Below are positions 56,729-64,000 of a DNA stretch of 64,000 nt, piece by piece. The stretch covers positions 124,601,543 through 124,665,542 of the forward strand of contig CM043960.1 in the NCBI GenBank assembly GCA_014529385.2, written 5' to 3'. The notes beneath the pieces are model-generated. The model was not told where the DNA came from and did not search any database. It saw nothing but the letters and a program-made list of their open reading frames with translations. This DNA is from Adiantum capillus-veneris (Eukaryota; Streptophyta; Polypodiopsida; Polypodiales; Pteridaceae). Positions within the stretch are counted from its first letter, which is position 1. Each line of letters begins with the position of its first letter. A program made the position numbers and the translations under genes.

Positions 56729-59349
56729 GATTTCTGTGCTTAAGAGCTTTTGCTTGGTTCAAGTAGACTTAGTCCACTGTGTTCAAGTTCTTTGGTTAGG
56801 GAAAAGTCGAAACTATGTCCAAAACCGCAACCGTTTCGTCACAATTCTCGCAAATTGTCGCTTTCAGACACCCCTAACTTGCGGATGTATTTTGAAGTCT
56901 CAAACGACGTTTTTTTCAAAGTTTTGATATAAAAACTTTTCCAATCCAATACCGTTTGTGAAAGTTATGGCCAAAACAGTGAAATGCAATTTAGAATGGT
57001 CAAAATGAGTCCAAATTCAATTTTGAAAGAAGATTTGGGATCTCTGTGACACTGTGAACACTCTTGTATGATCAAAAGTACAGTTGGACCCTAAAACTGG
57101 CCTAGAGACATCCTACGCTGCTCAAAATTTAACAAAATTTGGTCCAGAGACTCCCCTTAAGTCTAGCAACACAATGGTATGCTCAGAATTTCATTTGGAG
57201 CTAAAAATGGCCTTGAGACATCCTACGTGTAGGATTTCTTTTTGCTCAGAATGACTTGAATTTTCACCCCAGCTTCTCCTTGATGTGCTGATCACAGTGG
57301 TGTGCTCATAGGTTGGTTTGGAGTCCTAAATCAAGCTGGAGACATCCTACACATAGGATGTCTAACTGCTCAGATTTTGTCCAAACTTGATCCCAAGATT
57401 CTTCTAGTTCTCAGCAACCCAATGGTACCTCAAAATTGAATTTGGATGCCAATAGGTTAAGATTTGGGCTGCATAAGCTTCTAGTGCACTCCAAGAGTAG
57501 GATGCCTGACAATTCTTGTCTTTGCTTGGTAAATAGGCCAAACAAGGTCCAAATTCACTTTTGAAAAAAGTTCTGGAATCCTTGAGACACTTGGAAACTC
57601 CCTATATGGCCAAAGTAGAATTTTGACCACTTTATGACCCTGGAGACATCCTACGCGTAGGATGTCTTTTTGTTCTGTTTCAGCTCAAACTTGCACTGTA
57701 GCTTCCCCTTGATGTGCTAAGCTCACAGCTATTTTTGCTTTTTGATTCTGACACCTATAGGTTGGTCAAATGATCAAGAACTTGTTCCAAAAGCCTGATG
57801 TCTGTTCTGATGAATTCCTAAGTCAAATCAACTCCAAATTGGACCAAATTTGCCTAGGAGGCTTGCCTAAGGCTATACAACACCCTGCTATGTCCACAGT
57901 TTGAATTTGGCCTCTAAATCATGCCTTAGACATCCTACGCGTAGGATGTCTAACTGCTCAGAATTGCCCCAAATTTAAACCACAGACTCTCCTTAAGGTG
58001 CTGATCATTGTGGTATGCTCAGAGGTTGATTTGGAGTGCTAAATCATGGTGAAGACATCCTACACGTAGGATGTCTAAGTGCTTAGAATTGCCCCAAACT
58101 TGAGCCACAACTTCCCCTTGATGTCAGCAACCCAATGCTATGCTTAGATTTTAATTTGGATGTCAAAAGACCTTGCCTTTTTCAGTCAAAAATACTAAAG
58201 TCTGCTTAAAACCCAATTTTCTCACCCAAATGAGCTGAAAACTCTCACATGCACTCAAAACATCATGAATAACATGCACATGAAATCACCCTATGGTTTG
58301 GTCTCCAAAAATTATGCCTTGGGCACAATTTGGATAGGATGTCTGGCAATTTTCATCTTTTGGCTTTGATCTGTCAAAATTTGGTCAAATTTTCACTTTC
58401 CAGGTGAAGATAGGGTAGAACCTACCTTCTAAACACATTGGTAGGTAGAACCTACCTTCTAAACACACTGGTAACCTCAGATTTTCAAAAAAGTGCCCAG
58501 ATCACCCTGTAGACATCCTACGCGTAGGATGTCTACTGCTTATTTTTTTCAGACTGAAGTGTCCCTGATGCTTCCTTATGCTCTTAGCAAGTGCAAGTAT
58601 GCTTCACAATTGCAAAAACATGCAAAAATCACTCAATTTAAGCCTTTTCTGAAATTTTACTTTTTTTGACTCTGCCTTTTGTCTTTTGGTCGACAAAAGT
58701 AGGGAAAAACACTCAAGTCAATATGTTACTAGGGTAAAACCTACCCTCTGAACCCACTGGTGCAGTCGAAATTTTCAAATTTGGTCTCCAGAACCCCCTT
58801 GAGACATCCTACGCGTAGGATGTCTATGTTTACAGAATTGTAGGTTTTCTTCAGAGAACCCTTGCAAATGCTCTTTTATATGCACAGCATCAATCAGTCA
58901 TACAAAAACATCCACAAAAGCTTGTTTAATGCATTTTTACCCTCAAAAGCACACTTTTCCGTGATTTCAAATGCAATCAAGCACTTTAGCAAATAATTCA
59001 GTGCTGAATAGCTCTAGATCATAATCGGATCACTTACCTAAAGCTACTCCTACAAATCATATGGGGTTTTGCATCTATGAGTAGAAAAACGCTTCACTGC
59101 CACACACGGACTAGTAAACGCTTTTATCACCTCACAAATCACTTGACCACCAACAACTACTTTAATCCACAGATCCTAACTAAACCTATCTAATCGCAGA
59201 CCCTCGGCAAGACACACGCTTCCTGGCTATCCACTTGATCGCGGAATATCCTCTTCCGGATCCACTTAAGAAAAACGCTTTCTTTAGCCGAAACTAAATC
59301 AAGCAACCATCACACGAGTGTTAGTAGGAAACCTACTTAGGTCCTTGTG
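56729..59349 (-). other. 2.6-kb leader of the gag-protease element with palindrome repeats
   Basis: No open frame of note between primer site and gag. The region is built of worn repeats of about 100-125 bp, many centred on a 24-bp palindrome (see separate entry), with shared words such as TGCTCAGAATT, GATGTGCTGA and TTTGGA. It may hold the RNA packaging and dimerisation signals of the element. Confidence 0.8.
57106..58825. repeat. Dispersed 24-bp palindrome array
   Basis: The unit is AGACATCCTACG followed directly by its reverse complement. Perfect copies: 57,644-57,667, 57,928-57,951, 58,511-58,534 and 58,802-58,825. Copies with one to three changes: 57,216-57,239, 57,340-57,363 and 58,053-58,076. 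A half copy lies at 57,106-57,118, and worn halves near 57,494 and 58,333. The MluI-like core ACGCGT is kept in the perfect copies. Spacing varies from about 120 to 460 bp. Flanks are partly shared (TAACTGCTCAGA after three copies). Confidence 0.95.
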
Positions 59350-59367
59350 TCCCTGGCAACGGCGCCA
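59350..59367 (-). other. Primer-binding site of the gag-protease element
   Basis: Minus strand TGGCGCCGTTGCCAGGGA, one base from the LTR. It is close to the tRNA-Asp complement commonly listed for plant gypsy elements (recalled, not searched). Confidence 0.85.
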
Positions 59368-59368
59368 A

Positions 59369-60316
59369 TGTTGCGGGAGCGACTCACACACCCATAAAGT
59401 GCATGTAAACACTACCTATATCAACATAATGTCAATCGAAGACACAGATGACACGATAGGCACACGGAGGAAATCTCTTTAGCTTGTCAGGCTGAGACCA
59501 TCCTACACATACAACACTCTGGAAGGCCAACTAAACCATAATCAAGAACCTCACTGCTCTCAACTACACCACCTAGCCACATACACACATACGGAAGGTA
59601 ACTCACCTAATCATGCCAGATTCGTACGAAACTTAAGGAACACCATCCCCTCACTAGGATACACCTGTCCCTAAGCTTCTACACTCTAAACCCATCTGTG
59701 GAAAACGCGTAGGATGACAGAGCAGAATTTTGAAAGTGCCCGAAACTGAAATTTATGAGTACTTATGCGTAGCTTATGTCGCCATGATTCTATAGACTAC
59801 TAGCATGCAGAAAACAGACATCGTTTGATACACATACGGCCACAAAGAGCTCGTAGATGCGTCGGCGTGTGCGCTTCGTCTCGCGTGGAATGCTTGGCGT
59901 TGTCGCGTAGCTCTCCTCGAGCCTACAGCAATGGTGCAGTCAGATCTCCAATGTGTTGAGCGAGCCGGGTGTAGCGAGAGGATAAAGCTCACGCTCACTC
60001 TCTTTCTCTCTCACACACAGAGTAGACGGCAGCGCTAAAGTTTTGATTATGACAAAAGTCTTCTTTTTTACAAAATGACCTAGGTACCTTATATACTAAG
60101 GCTACCTTAGGTTTAACCAAAAATGGGGTTGAAAGGGTCAAATGGCTTTGTATTTACAATCTAGAAGTGCCATTGCACCCCGGCTTATGAAACTAGAATA
60201 ACTACTCATTACAAATGACGTTTATAGCCATAATCCGCAGCATTTCATAACTCGCAAAAGATAAGACTTTGGTACGAAACTTGGGTTATGTTGTGTGGTT
60301 GACCCAACGATCAACA
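59369..60316 (-). repeat. 5' LTR of the gag-protease element
   Basis: 948 bp. It contains single arms related to the leader palindrome: AGACCATCCTACACAT (59,495-59,510) and ACGCGTAGGATGACA (59,705-59,719). Confidence 0.95.
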
Positions 60317-60704
60317 ATAGTTCAGGGCTTCGTCCACAGCCCTTATTGAGCATATCCTCTTATGAGAGCACCACAAGAAACTTTTTCCAAGCCTTGTTGA
60401 GCATATCCTTGACTAGCCCTTGTGGAGCATATCCTCTTATAAGAGCACCACAAGAGAATTTTTCCAACAAGAACCCCTAACTTCACATCGAGTCAAAACA
60501 ACACATAGCTTCCTTGGCATAGCCATGGTGGACATACTTTGAAATCAACGTGTTCCCTGACATTACAAATAGGAAGCCCATCAAGAACTTCATGGGAAAT
60601 ATTTGTATGAAGTTCTTGATGTCTACAATGTGACAATCCTTGCAAAACATAACTATCGTGAGTGGAAAGTTGGATGGCTCAATCCTTCCATTCCAATTTT
60701 TCAA
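60317..60704 (-). pseudogene. PPR protein, N-terminal part (split by a retroelement)
   Basis: On the minus strand: EPSNFPLTIVMFCKDC, then SGNTLISKYVHHGYAKEAM and CCFDSM, a typical PLS-class PPR motif pair. After two stops comes SCGALIRGYAPQGLVKD, and the same words again (SCGALIRGYAQ) owing to a 78-bp tandem duplication (60,341-60,390 and 60,419-60,468). Just before the element a frame reads VDEALNYF and, across the target site, leads into MQQEGT at 49,93x. So this and 49,373-49,956 were one gene. The upstream end is cut near 60,700 by a gypsy fragment. Confidence 0.75.
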
Positions 60705-60729
60705 AGTTAGAGTTGGAGGGGCAAAGTTT

Positions 60730-61390
60730 TTGCAAGCTCAAGTGGATTGTTTCTATGAGGGTTTGGTTGGTGAGTTACCTAAAAGACCAAAAGATCATAC
60801 TCTAGACTTGATCCTAACAATACTCCTTCAAATATCCCTTACGCAGTGAGCTAAGCTGAGGCAAGTACAAAAACTTTTAGAGAAAGGATTGACCCAACAC
60901 AATCCATCACCTTTTGTTACCCAATTGTGCTTGTTCCAAAGAAATACAAATCTTAAGGGATGTGCATCAATTATAGGGATCTCAATAAGATCCCTATAAT
61001 CTCAATAATGATCTCAAACACGGTCTTGTGTACATCTCTAGGAGCCAGTTTCCATATCAATTTTGACATAGAATCTTGTAATGTTTCAAGTATATCATTG
61101 GTCCTTGGTATTGAAAAAATATTCTATCAAGAATATTTTTTCAATACCAAGGACCAATGATATACTTGAAACATTACAAGCTTCTATGTGCTTTACCAAA
61201 ATTGATATGGAAACTGGCTCCTAGAGATGTACACAAGACCGTGTTTAGGACATCCTTTGGACTGTAAGAGATTTGGTGATGCCTTTCAAACTCATAAATG
61301 CTCCTACAATTTTCAATAGGATGATCAATATGATCTTTAAAGAGTACACATAGTTTCTGGAATTTTCTTTTATGATTTTTTTATTGTTGT
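60730..61390 (+). pseudogene. Gypsy reverse transcriptase fragment with an internal foldback
   Basis: Plus-strand pieces: LPKRPKDHTLDLIPNNTP (the usual LP-x-x-R-x-x-DH start of gypsy RT), LEKGLTQHNPSPF, MCINYRDLNKI, then, after an inverted segment, FTKIDMETGS, FRTSFG-like and VMPFKLINAPTIFNRMINMI. Order fits Ty3 RT from motif 1 to motif 3 or 4, ending before YxDD at about 61,390. Several stops are present. No LTR was found for it. Confidence 0.8.
61016..61246. repeat. Inverted repeat (about 110-bp arms, 4-bp loop) in the RT fragment
   Basis: Left arm 61,016-61,125, loop 61,126-61,129, right arm 61,130-61,246. The arms are nearly identical apart from a 6-bp gap and one or two substitutions near 61,066-61,075. 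The right arm is in RT sense; the left arm is its reverse copy. Just upstream, 60,971-60,999 is a second, smaller hairpin (11-bp arms, TTATAGGGATC, 7-bp loop). Confidence 0.95.
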
Positions 61391-62004
61391 AGGGTGAATA
61401 GGTTAGTGTGCCATTCATGGCATAAGCATTATTAAATTAGAGTTGTCTTATAGTTTGATTAGGTACACAATATAATGGATTATGGCTGTAAATAAAACTT
61501 AGTTCATAAAGCACAAACTACCTCTAGATGTGCATATACAAAGAAGGAGCCTCTTGACACATAAGGTATGCATGTGGCTGCTCATGCACAACGCATAGGG
61601 CTATGCTTTATGCATGGATTATAAGAGATTCTTCACATGTTTATTGACACTCACATTCCTAGGTGGAAGAGGTTGTTCTCATAATAGATGCAACAAAAGC
61701 TGGCATCCCAAAAACCCTCCCCTTTGTGGGTTTTGTTGCGTATCACTCACACAAGATTATCCCCCTTTCAAAACACATTAGGGTGAAGCATACAAGGCGC
61801 AAGCCTCCTCTTGAACAAAAGTAGGTGGAGGGATGCACAATGCTCTCATACACACACATAGAGGGTAAAGTACACGAGAGTGTAATGGTCACACTATATC
61901 ATCACATACTAAACCAGCATTACTATTGTCATTGTCGTTAGTTTCTTTAGTGGTGAGGTTGATTGTGGATTTTCCTTTGTATTTGAAATGTTCTTTGTGA
62001 TTGG
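61391..62004. other. Gene-free stretch
   Basis: No protein domain, LTR or RNA gene recognised on either strand. Confidence 0.5.
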
Positions 62005-62354
62005 CTACATGTGAGAGTTATCTTTGAATCTGCAATACTTTGTAGCATGGTTGTTCTTTCCACGAACGTGGAAAGGGTTGACTTTATAGAAATCCTTCAC
62101 AGGATGATTTATTCTATCATAGTGTATGCACTTTAGGTTTCTTTTGTTGTTGCAGTTGTTGTAGTTGGATGAAACAATGAAGTTTCCCCAAAAATTTGCA
62201 TCAAGCACGGCTTTGAGAAGTACAACAATTTGGTCTTCATTATCTATAATGCATTTGATGTATGTAAATTGTGTGTAGATACTTTGAGCATGTTGACAAG
62301 AGGAGATACCTCTTCTTTGGGCTCCATAAGAAATCCATTGAGTTGCATCTTTAA
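62005..62354 (-). pseudogene. Copia gag fragment with worn zinc knuckle
   Basis: Minus strand: MQLNGFLMEPKEEVSPLVN-like capsid words at 62,220-62,350, then LKCIHYDRINHPVKDFYKVN (a knuckle with two Cys replaced) and KNNHATKYC. It is interrupted at 62,354 by the next element, so it is older than that element. Confidence 0.65.
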
Positions 62355-63032
62355 TGTTAGGAAATAGGGCGTATCTAAGTAGATATTAGAGTTGTTTACT
62401 TAATGGAGAGAGATAATTTTCACACATGAGAGATTATAGAGTAGAGAGAGAGAGAGAGAGAGAAAACAAACACGATATACGTGGTTCACCCAATGTGGGC
62501 TACATCCACGGGAAAGCAGCCACTCAATGGCTTTAGTACTTCAAACAAGAAGTAGGTTTGCAAAGGGATTATACCCTTAATAAAGCTCCCACCTTGCTTC
62601 ACTCTCACCACCTCACACCCACCTTGTTGCATCAACTTCACAATGCTACCCAATGCCTCTTGTGTGTAGAAGAGGCCTCTTTTTATAGGCCAAAAGGGCT
62701 GCCCTCTCTCATGAGAGATAGTCGTGTGTAGCCACCCTTGTGTAGACAAGTACAAGTTGAACTCTCCAATGTGCCCATGTGTGGCTGCCCTTGAGAAATC
62801 GGCCACCGGCCAGTCACAACCACGGCCACCAACCAGCCGACCGGTCGTTTTTTGACCACTTTCTTGCCGCGTCCCGCCATAATATTCAAAGAATATTCTG
62901 ATGTGAATTTTTGGTTTTTCGACGAGTGATTTTTCTTCATACACGATGGCTTCTCCTCATAACAAGGACCTTACAAATGTGTGTTTTTAATACAAAAAAT
63001 TACAAGGGGTAAATCAGGCTCCATACGTAACA
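62355..63032 (-). repeat. Copia 3' LTR (partner outside the window)
   Basis: 678 bp with TG/CA ends. Frames inside it (62,486-62,944) are LTR sequence read through and are not taken as genes. Confidence 0.9.
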
Positions 63033-63119
63033 ATCTCCCACTTGGAGACCGATATCCATACCAAACCTGTGACTGCTTTTCATCTTGGTTTCTTATCCTT
63101 GAATGCCAATTGAAGATGA

Positions 63120-63540
63120 TCAAAATCTCAACTTCTCCTTGTTGAATACCTTTGTAAACATGTCTGCAGGATTTTCACTTGTATGGACCTTTCCTAGCTT
63201 TAGTTGTCCCTCTTCCAAAGGACAGCGTATGAAGTGATATCTCACCTCAACGTGCTTTGTCCTTGAGTGAAAGGCTAAATACTTTGCAAGATGAATGGTG
63301 CTTTGATTGTCACTGTACAAGACACAATTGTCTTGCTTGTATCCAAGCTCCTCCACGAATCTATGAAGCCACAGAATCTCTTTGCTTGCCTCTATCATTG
63401 CTACATTTTCTGCTTCTGTGGTAGAAAGTGAGACCACTTTCTGCAGCTTTGAATCCCAACTTACTGTTGTGCCTCCAATTGTGAATACATAGCCAGTAGT
63501 GCTCCTTCAAGTCTCTTTGTCACCTGCCATATCTGCATCA
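63120..63540 (-). pseudogene. Copia RNase H
   Basis: On the minus strand GDKET, a TGA, then RSTTGYVFTIGGTTVSWDSK leads into the open frame ending at 63,120. Catalytic positions are visible: D in the GDKE segment, E in STTEAE and D in YSDNQSTIHLAK. The end FTKVFNKEKL is the standard copia C-terminus. One stop (TGA where CGA is usual) breaks it. RNase H removes the RNA strand during reverse transcription. Confidence 0.9.
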
Positions 63541-63561
63541 GCATACCCTTGCAAGAAAATA

Positions 63562-64000
63562 TCAATGCCTCCAAAATACAAAGCATTTGTTTGTCGTTGT
63601 CCATTCTAGATACCTAAGTATCCACTTCACAACTTGCCAATGCTCTTTATCTAGATTGTCCATGAATCTACTCACAACTCCCATTGCATGTGCAATATCT
63701 TGCCTTGTCCTGACCATAGCATACATTAGAGAACCTAACACTGCAGCATATGGAACTTTACACATATAGGCTATCTCCTCTTGTGTCTTTGGAACATATC
63801 CTTGGTTAGTTTAAAGTTATTAGCCAAAGATATAGAAATCAATTTTGCATCTTTCATTGCAAACCTTTCTAGTACCTTCTTGATGTAATCCTTTTGAGAT
63901 AGCTTTAGTGTCTTCTTTGTCTTGTCCCTTGATAGCTTCATACCAAGTATCCACTTTGCAGCACCTAAATCTTTCATTGAAATAAGAAGCACTGGTCAAT
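63562..64000 (-). pseudogene. Copia reverse transcriptase, C-terminal part
   Basis: Minus-strand frames: 63,771-63,992 (MKDLGAAKWILGMKLSRDK, LSQKDYIKKVLERF) and 63,562-63,765 (YAAVLGSLMYAMVRTRQDIA, HWQVVKWILRYL). The two are out of frame with each other, so at least one indel is present. The YVDD motif should lie just beyond 64,000. Confidence 0.9.

Larger units (their letters stand above)
49957..60316 (-). mobile_element. Ty3/gypsy-type LTR element with gag and protease only
   Basis: LTRs at 49,957-50,914 (958 bp) and 59,369-60,316 (948 bp) have TG/CA ends. They differ at a few percent plus a 14-bp indel near 50,275. The target duplication ATAGT is at 49,952-49,956 and 60,317-60,321. On the minus strand the primer site TGGCGCCGTTGCCAGGGA (59,350-59,367) lies one base from the 5' LTR; the 13-base core is the tRNA-Asp type used by many plant gypsy families. 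A G-rich polypurine tract (GCGGAAGGGGGGAGTG) adjoins the 3' LTR. The interior encodes capsid, zinc knuckle and retropepsin. No reverse transcriptase, RNase H or integrase was found in any frame, so the element is non-autonomous. It splits a PPR pseudogene. Confidence 0.95.
62355..64000 (-). mobile_element. Ty1/copia retrotransposon, 3' part, leaving the window
   Basis: The 3' LTR spans 62,355-63,032 (678 bp, TGTTAG...GTAACA), followed on the plus strand by ATCTCCCACTTGGAGA, the complement of a typical copia polypurine tract. RNase H and reverse transcriptase follow on the minus strand. The left flank TTTAA (62,350-62,354) is the candidate target duplication; its partner is outside. A GA tract lies inside the LTR at 62,441-62,463. 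Confidence 0.92.

Noticed and set aside
57106-58825. CRISPR-like array (regular repeats with spacers)
   Set aside because: Spacing is irregular, spacers are themselves related repeats, the genome is eukaryotic, and the array lies within a retroelement leader with no cas-like gene.
62486-62944. 152-codon minus-strand frame as a host gene
   Set aside because: It lies entirely within the copia 3' LTR between verified TG/CA ends and matches no family I recognise.
1-64000. tRNA and rRNA genes
   Set aside because: No rRNA-like blocks were seen, and no tRNA cloverleaf was recognised by eye. The tRNA-like matches found are primer-binding sites of 12-18 bases beside LTRs. A covariance-model scan would be decisive and was not possible.

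Overview
This window reads as nuclear DNA from a land plant with a large, repeat-dominated genome. I see no intact host gene. Almost every recognisable reading frame belongs to a transposable element: Ty1/copia, Ty3/gypsy, CACTA and hAT. The only host-type coding sequence is a decayed PLS-class pentatricopeptide-repeat (PPR) gene with an E/E+-like tail, a family expanded in ferns, lycophytes and gymnosperms. Long CA, GA, G and C tracts are common. I cannot name the species; a fern or gymnosperm would fit, but that is inference.

Left part (1-31.1 kb). A unit of about 6 kb is present twice in the same orientation. Copy 1 (1-5,977, possibly running off the window) carries none of the insertions described here. 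Copy 2 (6,994-31,123) holds three: a 9.44-kb CACTA transposon (8,591-18,032, TSD TTG), an old minus-strand copia element (about 20,365-25,126), and a 3.5-kb minus-strand LTR element with one intact gag frame and no pol (27,056-30,562, TSD AGTAT). Copy 1 supplies matching empty sites, so two insertion junctions can be read to the base.

Middle (31-48.4 kb). Pieces of gypsy gag and of an integrase tail lie at 31.2-32.6 kb. A copia-type primer-binding site is at 32.87 kb, and a copia zinc-knuckle/protease relic at 35.35-35.6 kb. A long stretch without recognisable genes follows, ending in a 4 x 46-bp tandem repeat. Next comes a plus-strand gypsy-type element (38,927-48,346) with about 2-kb LTRs and only a gag-like polyprotein. 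Its 3' LTR is swollen by two unrelated segments.

Right part (48.4-64 kb). A decayed hAT transposase (minus strand) is followed by the PPR pseudogene (minus strand). The PPR gene is split by a 10.36-kb gypsy element (49,957-60,316, TSD ATAGT) with gag, zinc knuckle and retropepsin but no reverse transcriptase or integrase. Its 2.6-kb leader carries repeated copies of a 24-bp palindrome, the most unusual signal in the window. Beyond it lie a gypsy RT fragment with a foldback duplication, a copia gag relic, and the 3' end of another copia element that leaves the window.

The theme is non-autonomous retrotransposition. Three separate LTR elements keep gag (one also protease) but lack their own polymerase and integrase, so they would have needed enzymes supplied in trans.
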